Of a DNA stretch of 64,000 nt, positions 45,398 to 58,830 are shown piece after piece (position 1 is the stretch's first letter; the number at the start of each line of letters is the position of its first letter). The translations under genes and the position numbers were made by a program. The stretch lies in the NCBI GenBank assembly GCA_027923505.1, contig BROI01000009.1, positions 434,001 to 498,000 of the forward strand. The letters are read 5' to 3'. This stretch comes from Mayamaea pseudoterrestris. Lineage: Eukaryota > Bacillariophyta > Bacillariophyceae > Sellaphorales > Sellaphoraceae. The notes beneath the pieces are model-generated. The model did not search any database, was not told the origin of the DNA, and saw only the letters and a list, made by a program, of their open reading frames with translations.

Positions 45398-48300
45398 CCG
45401 GCATTCTCTCGACACCTGCTGTCGAATCGACCAACCAAGCAACAAGCTCTGCCTGAGCACCAAGCTTCCATCAAAAAAGCAACACCATGGCCGACTCCAA
45501 GCCCCTTTACCCGCATACAAAGTTTTCCCCAATGGGAACGACAGGAACCATCACGTATGAGGAGTGTCAAGTCTTCAAGAACCAACTTCGAACCAACCTT
45601 TGATCAATCGTATCCGACTTTGGTAACGGCTTGATGGGACACAGTCACCATTGCTACACTCAAGCAGAATATGACAACCTCTCACCCGGTGACCCATATG
45701 TTGCACAAGACTTCCCCGATAATGACCTTGGCCTGCCCAACAATGCGCCGGCAGCAGTCATCAAAGAAGCAACTCGCCAGCTTGCCATTCAAGTTGCACG
45801 TTTCAACCTAGACCGCAAAGTGGCTTCGTCCACCAAGGCCATGATCATGGAATGCATGCAAGAAATGTACTACGAAAGCCTCCGCAACGATGACGACGGC
45901 TACTTCGGTGTCACTGTTCTCCAGCTCTACGAACACATCATGGTGACATTTGGGCGCGTTACAAAAAAGGTACTCAGCACGAACTTGCTTGAAGCAAATG
46001 GCGCTTTCGATTTAATCGCACCAGTGGACAAATACATCAACAAGATGAATGCCTGTCGCCGCGTCGCAACGGCCGGCAACGAGCCTATCCTCGACTCACT
46101 AGCCATCCGCCTCACCGAAGCAGCCATAACAGCAACTGGCCAGTTCACCAACGAACTCAACGCACGCATGAACCGCATGGATGCGGATCTCCCAGAGATG
46201 TGGGCACAGTTTTGTGTCTGGCTCCACCGTGTCGACGAAACACGCCGCAACAACAAGACGGCGGCCAATGCGGGCTTCCATGGCCAAGCAAACCATGTCC
46301 AAGAGAAAGTCAAAGCGAGTACTGTCCAAGAGTTCTCTCCAGAAACATTAGCGGCATGCTTTGCGCTCTTTGCGCAAGCCAACGCGGCGACGGCGCTCAG
46401 CAACACAACGAACACGCATAACAATCAAGTTCCTCGCGTCAAGAAGTATTGCTGGACGCACGGCGGATGCGGGCATACAAGCCAACAGTGCACTCACCAA
46501 AAGGAAGGACATCAAGTCGCGGCCACTTGGGCGAACAAGATGAATGGCAAGGAAGGAAACCTCACCTACCGCAACAACGGCAACCGCTCCACGCAGGAAT
46601 AGGATGGAGGGACGGCATCAGCTAATAGTTCAACTAATAAACAGTGGTTAAATGAACTTGATGTCTCCTCCCCACCTATACACTGTAAAGCAATCGCCGA
46701 CACCGGATGCACCGGCCATTACATCACATCCATGCTCCCGTACTCAAACAAGCAGCCAGCTTCACCAGGAATCACCGTCACAGTCCCCAATGGCACCACC
46801 ATGCAGTCCACGCACACAGTACTCCTAGATCTACCAGGATGCTCGCCCGCTGCACGCCAGGCGCATGTTTTCCCAGACATGGCAATGTCTCTACTCTCCA
46901 TTGGCGCACTATGCGACGATGGCTGCACCGCAGAGTTCACAGCAACAACAGTCACAGTCTCCAAAGGCGACCAAATCATACTCGCAGGGACACGAGACAG
47001 TGACACAAAACTTTGGTCATGCAACATGAACCAGCACCTACCGACAAGCACAAACTATGCACTCTCCATGTATCAGCCTCACACAGTCGCTGACCGCGTG
47101 GCCTACCTCAGCGCCACCATGGGATCTCCAACAGTTTCCACCTTGTGCAAAGCGCTGGATAATGGGCATCTCACCACGTTCCCCAGTGTCACCTCCCAGC
47201 AAGTACGAGCTCATCCACCGCGATCCACAGCAAGTGCAAAAGGACACCTTGATCAGACCAGAAAAAATGTTCGCTCTACAAAAAAGCATGTCGCAAATCA
47301 CGTCATCGACACTGCAGCTGACATTGAAGCCGATATGTACCCAACTCAATCAGATCCACCAGCGCAACGCGAGCACCGCATTTGGGCAAGCGTCAAAGAA
47401 GCCACCGGAAAAGTGCATTCGGATCTCACAGGGCGTTTCATGCAAGTCTCCAGCTCAGGAAACACAAGCATGCTAGTCGTCTATGATGAAGACAGCAATG
47501 CGATTCTCGTCGAACCTTTGAAGAATAAGACAGGCGCCAGCATTGTTGCGGCGTACAAAAAGATCCATGAACTACTATGCTCTCGAGGACTCAAGCCACA
47601 GCTTTAACGCTTGGACAATGAAGCCTGCAAAGCACTCAAGGACTTTATGCGCGAGCAAGACATTGATTTTCAATTGGTTCCTCCATACAATCACCGTCGC
47701 AATGCCGCAGAGCGTGCCATTCGCACATGGACAAACCACTTTGTTGCCATCCTCTGTGGCACCGATCCAAAGTTTCCACTCCGACACTGGGACCGCCTCC
47801 TCCCGCAGGCTGTCATCACACTTAATCTGCTTCGCACATCCAGAATCAATCCAAAACTTTCAGCGTATGCCCAGCTGCATGGTGCTTTTGATTTTAATCG
47901 AACACCAATGGCACCACCAGGAACGCGAGTCATCATTCATGAGAAAGCAGATAAGCGCCAGTCCCAGTCGCCACACGGAGTTGATGGCTATTACCTTGGA
48001 CCAGCAATGGAGCACTACCGCTGCTACCGAGTCTATGCCACTGAAACAGACGCTGAACGTATTGCCGACACTCTCGCTTGGTTTCCATCCCAAGTCGTCA
48101 TGCCTACACCGTCTACCAACGACATAGTCTCCGCACTGATCAAGGACCTGCTCCATCTTCTACAAAATCCGCGACCATCCGCCCCTGTGGATCCTATAGT
48201 CTCGTCGCACACGGAAGAAATCAAACGCCTAGCAGCCATCTTTGCCTCCATGAACAACGTCGACGTCCCAGCTGACTTTATCACCCCACTCGGTACGCCC

Positions 48301-50477
48301 GCGGCGGACTCTCCAAGGGTGCCATCTAACCAGTCACCAATTGCTGAGCGACCAAGTGTACCCCCCGCCGAATCTCCAAGGGTGTCTGCAACACCGGCTA
48401 TACCATGCGAGTCTCCAAGGGTGCCACAAGAAGAACCAGACACAACAAACGTCTTTGCGCCAATGCCAGCACCAACAAAAAGTGCCATCCATCGCGCGCG
48501 ACACACAACGCCCAAGCAAGTAACGTTCAACAACGCGTTGGTTTCCACAGCATCACGCTCCATCACGTATGCGCACGCTACACGCAATGCAGACCAACGC
48601 CGGCGCCGCCAAAAAGCAGCAACAACAAAAGCTGAACTCAAACAACGCATCGCATCCGCAGAGCGTTTCAATTTTCGCAAATGCAATCCCATTCAGCCCA
48701 CTGAACGTGCCACTACCCGCTCACAGCATGGCATCTACAAACCGTCCAGCAAGCTACAAGCCAATGCCGTCCTCGACGAGCAAACTGGCAAATCCCTCGA
48801 ATACCGTCACCTCATTCAGGGTGATGAACAGGAAAAATGGAAGCGCGCCATGGCGATGGAATTAGGACGACTCTCCCAAGGATGCAAGCAGCAGCCCATT
48901 GATGGCACTGAAACACTGTTCTTCATCAGCCCCAAGGACATTCCACGCAACAAACAAGCCACCTACTGTCGCATTGTTGCCAGCATTCGCCCCAACAAAG
49001 AGGAAACATACCGCGTTCGCCTCACAGCAGGAGGAGACAGAATTGATTACCCTGGCCAAAAAAGCACTCCAGGTGCCGACATCCCCACTGTCCGCATCCT
49101 CCTCAACAGTGTCGTGTCAACTCCTGGTGCCACTTTCCACACAGTTGACATCAGCAACTTCTACCTCGGCACGCCTATGGAAGAATATGAGTACATGAAT
49201 CTCAACATCAAGGACATCCCACAATGCATCATTGACGAATATGATCTTACCTCCAAGGCAATCAATGGAAAAGTCACCGCCGAGCTCCGCAAGTCCATCC
49301 CAGGTTTGCCCCAAGCCGGTTACCTATCCTACCTCCGTTTACGCAAGCACCTTCTAGCACATGACTTCATTGAGCAATTGAACACACCAGGCCTCTTTAC
49401 CCATGCCACACGGCCACTAGCCTTCTGCCTCGTCGTAGATGATTTTGGAATCAAAACAGTTGGATTGGAACACGTTGAATATCTAACAAGCGTTCTTGAA
49501 AAGCAATACAAAATCACCATTGACCTCAAAGGTGACAAGTTCCTCGGCCTGCAATTAAAATGGGACTATGTCAACCGCACAGTTGAACTCTCCATGCCCA
49601 ATTACGTGAAGAATGCGCTGAAACGCCTACAACATCCAACACCCGCCACACCACAAGACTCTCCCTATCCATTCACGGAACCTGTCTATGGCACTAAAAA
49701 ACAAATGGCCACTGAGGATACATCCCCGGCTCTGTCACCTAAAGGCGTCAAACACTTACAGATTGCCTGCGGCCTCTTCCTTTTCTACGCGCGCGCTGTT
49801 GACAACAGAATGCTCAAGCCACTCAACGCGCTTGCCTCACGGAAACCGACTGAAGACCTCAACCAAGCTCTCAATCAGTTTTTAGACTATGCAGCCAGCC
49901 ACTCCAATGCCGTCCTGGTATTCAAAGCGAGCGGCATGTACCTTGTAACCGTCAGCGATGCCTCTTACCTATCTGAAGCCAATGCTCGATCCACATATGC
50001 CGGAATCCATTTCCTCTCCAATATGCCCACGGATCCCACCAAGCCACCGCAAGCTAATGAGCCACTCCCTGAAGAGAATGGTGCCATCCATACCAGCGCC
50101 AAAATCCTCGACGTTGTTGTCTCCTCAGCCGCTGAAGCCGAACTGGGTGGACTCTTTCACAACGCCAAGGACGCCACTGTCTTCCGCCAAGTCCTCGAAG
50201 CCTTGGGACACAAGCAACCGCCTACCCTCATCCAAGTCGATAACAGTTGTGCGGTTGGCATTGCCAACAATGCCGTCAAGAACAAACGTTCCAAAGCCAT
50301 GGACATGCGGTACTTTTGGATCAAGGATCGCGTCGCCCAAGGCCAGTTCATCGTCTACTGGCGCAAAGGCAGTGAAAACGCTGCTGACTACTTCACCAAG
50401 CATCATTCGACGGCTCACCATCGCCTCATGAGCAACAAGTATGTCAAGGACCTCCCAGGTCCTCCCTTGCAAGGGTG

Positions 50478-50830
50478 TGTTGATCTCTCCGAGCATCAAT
50501 CCGATTCCCAAGGAAGAACCTCAAGGCCGGCCGGCGCGCACGTTACCTAAGTAACAGCGCCGGCATGCCAACCTCTCTATATGTTATATGGCTAATTCCT
50601 ACAAGCCGTATCTATATCAATCCCGTTGCCTCCAGTTGGCGAGTCGGCGAGGGATGGATCTCGAGCTCCATCCGAGTCGCATGCGACATCCCCTCCAACA
50701 GCTCACAACTTGGCAATCTCGTCTTCTACGTTGCCTCCATGCCATTGACCTCTCAATACAACAGCATAACCAGCAATCTAAACAATCATTCACTACTAAC
50801 AATAGAGTACTGCGCAACTTAGCATTAGCA
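50478..50830 (+). repeat. LTR 3 (353 bp)
   Basis: Terminal LTR, apparently identical to LTR 2, followed at once by the right GGATC target duplication. Confidence 0.9.
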
Positions 50831-50835
50831 GGATC
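50831..50835. repeat. Target-site duplication GGATC, right
   Basis: Matches the left copy at 39,543-39,547. Confidence 0.85.
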
Positions 50836-51230
50836 ACCTCGGTCGTGATCCAAAGCGACCATGACGAACTCGTCGTCTGATGCCGCCTTGAGACCCGTTT
50901 AGTCGAGACAATGCAGACTCGCAATCGTGACTATACTCTCGAGTGTTCATTTGAAAATGCCAGTGGAGATTAGCGATTCAAATTTTTTTTCGTCGCAATT
51001 CTGTCGATGCAAAAGAAAGGAATGATTGTAAAGAAAGGGATGCGCCATGCTCCATGCCTGCTACAATAATGATACATTCGTTCGACGCAAGCGCATTTTG
51101 ACTATCTTGAAAATATGTTTGCGTCGGTACCCTTTCTCTACTGGCTGTGAGGTCAAAGTTTTAGAATCTGACTTGCGCGCCAAGCTTTTCGAGATTCACA
51201 CTTTGCATTCCAACACGTACAGATCGAATT

Positions 51231-51260
<30 letters not shown>
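51231..51260. repeat. (GCA)10 microsatellite
   Basis: Ten uninterrupted GCA units in an otherwise unannotated stretch. Confidence 0.9.
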
Positions 51261-51261
<1 letters not shown>

Positions 51262-52239
51262 GTTCGCATGATCACTTCGATCTTCAAAGTTTATGCACGT
51301 AACAATTTTACGGTTAAGTGGTGGCTCTCTGTCTTTCCAACGTCGAACGTCGAAGGTCGACTATACGCTATCAGTCGAGCAAGCAACAAGCACGTGGCGG
51401 CAACCGTCGTCCAGTTTAGCAAACGTTAAACAACTCGATTATAATGACGTGGGATGTGGGCAAATTTGCTTATCCCGTTCATGTCGCGTCGGATTCGACA
51501 ACGATGAGGTTAATCAATCGCCTCGCATAAGTCACATATGATCGCCAACCCCCCCATTCGCAACTCACCAGCTGCTACTTGCACCGTCGTATGCCTCACT
51601 AGCATGATATGCATGTTGCTTCTGCAAGTTCGATATCGATTGTTACCAGCTACACATTGTCAGACGAAAATTTAAGTTAGCGGCAGGTTGAAGAAGATGA
51701 CGCGTGTGCGATCCTGGCTACACTTTGCGACGATGTATGCCAATAACTCTTAAGGCGGCTATGAGTGCAGACATGATTATTTTCTCTTGGAGGCAGTCGG
51801 ACATGGACGGCAGAAGAGTCGCGTCAATCAAGTGCGTAGCAAGTGGTGCATCGTTCCAACAAGCTGGCGGTCAAGACACGTTTCCTTGTTGCTCCAATTG
51901 ACCTGTAGCTTGCAATGTAGCACGTCAACTATTAAGCCGACGATACGTTTCGCTTCGTTAATTAGTTGTCTGAACTATCAGACTTTATGCATGCAGAAAC
52001 ATGATCTCTTCTCGGCTAAAAACCGAAGAAGGTTTCATATCAACGCCCGCGTCCTCGTTGAGGGAGAGAATAGCCGCGGATGGGCTCCCTAACGGATAGC
52101 CCACTCATTGCCGCTCCGGATGTTCATGCAGACCGTCAATGGCTCGCATCGTCATAATGTTATAGACAATGCCGCGTACTCGGGACGGCGGGGCCCAAGA
52201 GCGACGCAGCGGCGCCACTGTGAATTTCATCACTTGCTG

Positions 52240-52312
52240 CCACTCGTACAAGTGGGGAGCGGTTTACAGAGATAGCAGGATACATATACACATTTCAATA
52301 CATCTATCTATA
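52240..52312. repeat. Short dispersed repeat, copy 2
   Basis: Matches 4,498-4,575 through AAGTGGGGAG, CGGTTTAC, GATAGCAG and ACATTTC, same strand. Confidence 0.5.
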
Positions 52313-55300
52313 GACAAGTCAGCTCACGGCACATAAAAAACCCCATCTCAATGTAAAAGCTCCTGTCGCGCAAACAATCCAATCTCGCGCGCGAGCAATC
52401 ACGATCTGGTCCCACAGTGCTTGCTTTTTTGAGAAGAGACTACAGGTTTCATGACTCCGAATTAGTCAGGTCTGCAATGGAGCAGCGCTGTCGTCCAATG
52501 CTCCATCATTCCGAATGCGCTGCCTTCTTTCCGCAGTATCCGCTTTCCTCCAGTGCTTGTTACTCTTTAAATTGCACTATCCTCAGCTCCTCACCACGTA
52601 CCTGAGCAGTGAATCGTTTATATATATATATCAATTGAAGTCGGACAAGGGCCGGCACCCTGACCATGGTGCTCCGTTCCTCACAGACACTTCGATCCAT
52701 TCGTGCAGTACTATAAACGAAAAACCAATGTCACCTACAACTTGAGGTAGTAAAGGTTGCGCTCACTTCGCCCAATACTTTTGTGTCCTTTCCTAGGATG
52801 AGACGGCTCTCGCACACATGCGACGCGTGTAGGCTTCAGTTTCACCTCTGTTACTTTCTCTCATCGTTGCCACCCCCAACTCTGACAGCCACAGCTCACT
52901 CACAAGCTACTTCTATACTTTGCATTTGCATGAATCGCTTGCCACACAGCCTGAAGTATCCCCGGCATTACTCTACCCGACTGCAGATTGCCTCCTTATC
53001 GCTTGTGGCACCCTCCAGCCTGCATATAATGATACTGACGATTGCTATGTTCATGGCGTGTTGCGCGTCATGCACACTCGTTATGCTAGTCAGCTGCACT
53101 CCATCATTGGTAAAGTGCGCCCATTGCCGCCGCATCGTTGACGTTGTAAAGGAAACGTGCCCGACTTTTCGCTTCGCCGAGGAATCGAGACCGTTGCCGT
53201 TGAGTTGGAGTTGTTGGCAATTTTGCCACAAACATTATGCCTCTAACTTTTTAAATGTAAGGTTTTTACCCGCAATACCGAGCTATACCAGAACCTTTGC
53301 TTAAATGATTTCTCATACAGATAGGTCCATTTTATATGTTCAAAGCAAGGTATTCATATTCGGTACAAACCTTTTCAGCGCTCTGAGCCTCAGATCATGC
53401 GGCAAAGTTGTCAGGCATGCTCCTGCCAAGCGAACGAATCAGTAAACTGCCTTTGAATGCGCTCATCATTCCCGGCGTCGGTGCAAAAGTATTTCTGCTG
53501 CTTGGCCGGCCAACGAGCGGCATGTTACACATTCGGCCACGGCTGCCACGATCATGTAATGCTTGGAGCGCCGAGACGAGAATTTCAACCTTTGCATGTT
53601 GGTAATTTACGCTTGCAAATAACAAGAGAAGAAACTTTAGATCGCAAGCAAACGGCTGAATCAAGATTTCCAATAATGCCACATGCAGATTTAGCCAGCA
53701 TTCGCAGCATAAACCGGTCGTGCAGCTTTTTGATGGAACTCCGGCACCCTCGCATTTGAAAAATCGTGCTATGCCTTCTTAAGAAGCAGCTTCTCCAATC
53801 CAGCTGCCCCGATCGACCCGAGCATCAAACACAAAATGCCGAGTATTCTTTTGCGAATGCCGATCTATACATTCTTTAAAAAATTAATCGATTATGATAA
53901 CAGCGCCAGCTTGGACAATCATGAAAGGAATCTGAGTGGCAGATGCACGAACGCCTAATGTTGCTTTGCTTGCAGATATGCCAAATGCTGTAGATACGCT
54001 ATCATCCCAGCACTCGAAGGCAGCACCTTGCGAATTGTCGATTGTGTGTTCAAGCAAGTGCGAAAGATTTGGCTGTTCGCGGAACTCTTGGCTCGCGGCA
54101 AGCTGAGTGACAGTGCAATTCGCTCGAAACAGATGTTCACTTTCGCCAGAGGCAATCTATGCCAAAGTTAACGGGTACCGTGTGCTTTCAATGACCCGCG
54201 CTTTCGTTGCAGGCTGTAGAGCATTCGCGTCCAGGGATGTATGACCTTGTTTCAAGCGCCCAGCAGCCAAAGCATACGTATCTCGGCTGTATGTTTAGCT
54301 ATGACGCTTCTGTTTGAATTCATAAGCCAGTTGATGTATTCCCGAGTGTTGGTGTTGTTGTTTAATGGCAAAGGGGTATTTAAATAGTTGGCTCCAATGG
54401 CATCTGCGTATTTTCTCAGCTGAGAGGACAATATTCTCGACCTAAGCGATGAAAACCGCCAAGTTTCTGCCTCTGCTTGCGTCATTATCGGCAATGCAAA
54501 CCGCATGATTTACCTCGTCTTGTGTTATCGCTCTGCCGTTTACCGCAAGTTGATATCGTCCCTTTTGTACTCATCGGAATGATTAATGAAGGTTCGTCCG
54601 GCCTTGATCGTGGCCGTTTGGATTTGTGAGCACAGACGTTTAGCAACGCATCAGACTTTATTGATGATGCAAGCAACAAGCATCTTCAAGACACCAATAT
54701 TGCCGCTGCTATCGTTACCGCACCTCTGTGCTTTGTGCGTCCCATAACCTCATAATGCACGACACCATTGCTGCTGCTTCTCACGACATTGCGAGTGAAA
54801 TGCCACTGCTAATTTTGCGGCATCCACTGTCACTCGCGTCTGCACACAACTTTTTTCGGTGCAGCTTCTTCTCAAGACGATGGTGAATGAATGCCTAAGC
54901 TTGTGCAACTGCATTTCGTCTCCACCCGGCTCCACCGAAAGTCGCCTACGCAGGATCCTTCAGCCAATCAAGCACACTCGAGTTATTCCCTGAACGCATT
55001 CGGAATATTCCTGGTGAAGCTGCGGTAAAATCGCCGAATGTTGCCTGCCTGCCTCATACTTGTGCACAAAAAGCGCCATCATAATAAAGATGGTTGGTTG
55101 TTAGCTAGCGCGACGCATCAATAAGCGGCTCTCGATGCTATCATCCAGCGTGGCCTGAGCTTGTGAGTTCGAACCATGAAAGGCAGCGCGGTATTAGTGT
55201 TTGTCTTCCAAGACGTCGTGCTTCTCTGCCTGCCGCTACCGTAGATTTCGCCGCCGTCTCATTTTCCCGTGTAAAAATGCACTTGCCAGCAGCGTGTCAC

Positions 55301-55380
55301 CGACACACACTCTAGGGGCTCCAAGGGATAGCGCAATACGTGGCTTCCAAACCTTCCTCGATTCCTCCTTTTAGCGCAAT

Positions 55381-57026
55381 ATCTTTGCTTCCATCGTCGT
55401 CTGTTGCAGTGACTGTTTATGAGAGATTTGCATGGAACTCGACCAAATGTTGTGCGCCATATGTAGCTGAGACTTGGTCGGTCGACAAGTTCCAACGTCA
55501 TCGCAGTCATTCCTATGACATGGCACTGTAGATTCTAGTTGTTGTTCATGTGGGCGCAAAATTAGAAAGCTTTATGATTGACAGCAAGCGGTTTGTCGTG
55601 GCCAATGAAAGACTTCCGACTCGTCCAGAACAATCAAATTTGACGTCGCCTAGGCGTGTATCGGCGCGCTTACAAAATCAAGCACAAGGATTGATGATTT
55701 TGTAGTCTTACGCCAGCCGGTGCATTTGAAATGGAACGATCATTTGAGCTGACTTTGGCAGTACTTGTGACGTTGTATGATGAAGTTGATGTTGCCTCTT
55801 CGCTGCTAATAGTGACTGTCGATTAGTTAGGTTGATTGTCAGCGCAGTTGAGTCAGAGACCGCTCCCGAGTACTGTTGTACCGTTGATGCTTGACGCTTC
55901 GAACGTTGTCGAATCAGGCAAGCAAGATACGCGTCAATCCATGGAACAAGGTGCTGTAAAGGTGCAATCATTACCATGAGTGGCAAGGATGAGTCCGATG
56001 CTATGGCATAATGTATAATGATTGATTTTCATGCATATGTATCTATAAATCGTCTCATTGTACAAACTCAAGTATGCGATTGTCGAAGTTAGCTTTGTAT
56101 TCGCTGTAACTCCTGGCCATGGCTCGAAAAATCCGCCGCAATGAAGTTTGGATTTGTGCTTCAGACTACTGGTAAAGGCCAAACTGAGCGAAAGCCAAAC
56201 TCTGTAACGTTTTATGAATGATGCCATGTACTCGTATTCATGCGAGATCTGTGAAAGCTTTGATAATAAAATGACGGAACCACTGCCTGCCAAGCAAAAT
56301 AATGTGATCTTGCGATAAAGTAACGATTACCAGTCAGACAATCAATACCGTAACGACATGTGTTGCTCATGAGCGACGTTCAATTTGCCCTCGCTGACGG
56401 TTTGTAGTGCACGAGAGACGCTCCGGAGTGTCACGGTCACGGCGACCATGGGATCATGAGTTTCGCATCATTATTTCAACATCAAAAATAAAACATCATC
56501 ATTAATGAAGCAGTCTGCGGCCGCCTGCCAAAGCATCCATGCGTTTTAAACATGAATAGTACAACGAGTCGATATTCGACTAAAGAACGTAGTCGGAGGA
56601 TTGGTGTCTGTCTCGTAAAGCATTTGCTGCTTTTGCTGCTCGCACTTTCCTTCGCTTCTCCTCGCACCTCCGCTGCCGACGATGCTGCTGCACGGAAACC
56701 GACGCGCAAGAAGGAGTCCGACGCTGCGCTCTTTCAAGTTTCGGATCAAGTCAGAGTCATTGGCCCCACTCAATTTCCATCGCCAACTCGAACGCTCGAC
56801 TTGCGCTACAATCAAACCATTTCCATCCTTGTGAGACCCTCCTACGGAAAGCATCGACCGGAAGCGGACGCTATTTTGGCTTATGCGGAAGGATACCAAG
56901 TCGCCTACTATATCATGTTTATGGAAACTTTACAAGGGACTGGTTACAAGGGAGATGTCGTATTGGCGATTGCAAATGATTCCTACCTTCATGATGGCGT
57001 CAAGGAATACTTGCTAAAGTTCGTCA
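55381..57026 (+). repeat. Segmental tandem duplication, first copy (part seen twice)
   Basis: From ATCTTTGCTTCCATCGTCGT onward this sequence recurs from 62,355 to the window end, offset 6,974 bp, with no difference seen over 1,646 bp. The full unit would be 55,381-62,354 and contains the glycosyltransferase-like gene, the PLAC8 gene, the minisatellite and the Ddi1-like gene. Sequences just before the two copies are unrelated, so 62,354/62,355 is the junction. Low-confidence minus frames at 55,708-56,293 (possibly two exons) lie inside. Confidence 0.9.
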
Positions 57027-57961
57027 TGAATCGCGACGACCACATACAACAGCACGAAGACTCCAAGCAGACTGGTACTCAATTAAATGTTATCATTTAT
57101 CAATTGGATCTGGATTGTGATGGCACGCCAGACGGTAAGCGGGCTGTCATGGATAGAAGCAAGGCGACGGATGTTTTTCAAATGTGTAGACTCGATCACA
57201 TTTACGGGTACAACGACAAGGAGACTGGCGAAATGCTTCCACTAAAGGATCCACGCGAAGGTAGAGTAGTCGCAACGCTCCGATACGAATGGTACTGGAT
57301 TTGGACGCGCCAATACTTTTCGCATTCGTGGCTCATGTTGATTGACGCCCGCGACACCTTTTTTCAGTCGAATCCCTTTGCAAATCTTCCAAGACGGTCA
57401 ACTGCCAACTCGACTGCAGACGTTATCGACGGACTGTTGTACTTTTTCGGTGAAAATGCCGACGCGACCCGCCTTGGTAAGTCACGCAAGAACGCCAATT
57501 GGTTGCGAAACGGCTATGGCGCAGGTTTACTTGATGCACTAGCAGAAAAGCCAACCATTTGCTCCGGTTCGTCAATGGGCGAACAAGTGGCTCTGGAAAC
57601 GTACTTACGAGCACTCATTAATGAACATGACGAAGGTAGTGTGCGCATGACCGGCTCCGACCAAGGATTTCACAACTACTTGTACTACTCGGGCAAGCTA
57701 CTGAATGCTGCAACCATTTCCAAATTGATCGTTTGGGAGCAAGGACGCGGCTTGATCAACAACCTTGGCGCGCTCCGAACAAATACCTTGACAAATTGGG
57801 GAGTCCGCGATCCAGACACTGATGTCGTTTATCAGTGGGACGGCGAAACTCCATCGCCCGTCGTGCACCAGTGGGATCGCGACAAGGATCTGCACAACTA
57901 CATGCTAGCCAAGCACCGCACATGGACGAAAGAGTGGGAGACAAAGCAGCTGCATCAATAG
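56552..57961 (+). CDS. Secretory-pathway glycosyltransferase-like protein
   Basis: One exon, 469 residues. Basic head, then hydrophobic core LLLLLLALSFASPRTSA (about 25-41): a signal peptide or anchor. Blocks that look catalytic: RYEWYWIWTRQYF, LMLIDARDTFFQSNPF (about 260-275, a D-x-x-D metal/sugar-nucleotide motif), NGYGAGLLDAL, ICSGSSMG (about 336), TGSDQGFHNYLYY (about 369) and PSPVVHQWDRD (about 437). A DARD-type motif, a later Gly-Ser site, an SDQG acid and a final HQWDR are the sort of spacing seen in GT-A Golgi glycosyltransferases of stramenopiles and plants. Donor and acceptor are unknown. It is duplicated: the 5' part recurs at 63,526. Confidence 0.65.
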   Translation: MNSTTSRYSTKERSRRIGVCLVKHLLLLLLALSFASPRTSAADDAAARKPTRKKESDAALFQVSDQVRVIGPTQFPSPTRTLDLRYNQTISILVRPSYGKHRPEADAILAYAEGYQVAYYIMFMETLQGTGYKGDVVLAIANDSYLHDGVKEYLLKFVMNRDDHIQQHEDSKQTGTQLNVIIYQLDLDCDGTPDGKRAVMDRSKATDVFQMCRLDHIYGYNDKETGEMLPLKDPREGRVVATLRYEWYWIWTRQYFSHSWLMLIDARDTFFQSNPFANLPRRSTANSTADVIDGLLYFFGENADATRLGKSRKNANWLRNGYGAGLLDALAEKPTICSGSSMGEQVALETYLRALINEHDEGSVRMTGSDQGFHNYLYYSGKLLNAATISKLIVWEQGRGLINNLGALRTNTLTNWGVRDPDTDVVYQWDGETPSPVVHQWDRDKDLHNYMLAKHRTWTKEWETKQLHQ

Positions 57962-58830
57962 CTTTGCGAACTAGGCGCAGGCAAGTTGAGGAGGCGGTGC
58001 AGTAATGCGGAATATAATAGGCTTGAGCAGTCGACTTGGGAATTTCTCGTGGCCATACACAAGAATCGAAAAACAAGTTTATGGTACGTATTAAACATGG
58101 ATCCTGCTTTTTGTCAGCCTGTATTCACCAGCGACGATGTCGATGAATGCCAAATAGCACTGGGTTCTTAGCATCTAAATTCTGCTGATAGGACGCGCTT
58201 GCTCGTTGTCTTGAAACTGTCAAAGGAGACGTCGTCGATGGTTTTTAATTGTTTCACGAGGGTGATATAAATGATTGGATCTATCTGACAAATATTCCTT
58301 TAGCCTTTTCAGGCCCGACCTTTTTTTGTGTTCCGCCGATGCTTGTCGGCCGCATAGACATCCTGCGGCTGGCAAGCATTTTTGGAAAGCTGTACCAGCA
58401 GAAAAAGTGCCGACAAGCTTTACGATCATGCTGATGACGATGATGATGATGCTGTCCATGTTGATGGACAATCGGTGGTTTCACTCCTCGGTTGAATTAT
58501 TCCGCGTCCAATCGTTTACGTCGCTTCCGGTTGACACCAAAGGCCGAACGTTGCACAAGACAAGTAGAAATGCGGCCAATTTGCATGTTCATGATGACGT
58601 TCTGCGGGGTAAAAATGCACCGGCACCGACACCGACACAGTCGGCACGGCCGCGCATCACATCTACGTCCTAGATCCATTACAATAATGCTTTAACACAC
58701 CAGGCATCATAACTGTTTTTACGCCTTGTTCTCTTAGCTACAATTAAGGCTCCGTCCCAGATCCAACCGACGCAACGTTCCACATAGGCACCACAGCTCC
58801 TCGTCACTCTCAACTATTCATCATTCTGAT
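57962..58830. other. Intergenic, 0.87 kb
   Basis: Spacer between the convergent glycosyltransferase-like and PLAC8 genes. Frames at 58,275-58,695 on both strands overlap and are low complexity. No gene is supported. Confidence 0.4.

Larger units (their letters stand above)
39548..50830 (+). mobile_element. Tandem Ty1/copia LTR retroelement: LTR-body-LTR-body-LTR
   Basis: Three 353-bp LTRs (TG...CA ends) alternate with two near-identical bodies. Parts of each body, in order: gag with a Cys/His knuckle (CWTHGGCGHTSQQC), protease (ADTGCTGHY), integrase, reverse transcriptase (VDISNFYLG; VVDDFG) and RNase H (SDASYLSEANARSTYAG). The order protease-integrase-RT-RNase H defines Ty1/copia. First body: gag about 40.2-41.2 kb, protease about 41.3-41.6, integrase about 41.9-42.6, RT about 43.4-44.2, RNase H about 44.5-45.0; the second body is offset by 5,433. 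The coding body of each unit carries about two interruptions, so it is treated as broken, although read-through is known in this family. The last two LTRs look identical, so it is very young. Confidence 0.93.
50836..55380. other. Gene-poor interval of 4.5 kb right of the retroelement
   Basis: No recognisable gene. It contains a (GCA)10 microsatellite and the second copy of the short dispersed repeat. Protein-like fragments: a plus frame around 53,950-54,170 (including VDCVFKQVRKIWLFAELLAR) preceded by a possible acceptor, and a minus frame at 54,252-54,506 (including SQLRKYADAIGANYLNTPLP). These could be decayed genes or exons; neither is assigned. Longer frames at 52,783-53,304 look like chance. 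Confidence 0.4.

Noticed and set aside
52783-53304. 173-codon plus frame
   Set aside because: Cys/Ser/Leu-rich random-looking translation with overlapping frames; no support.
55140-55200. GTTCGAACC-like tRNA B-box
   Set aside because: No matching A-box or cloverleaf could be built around it.
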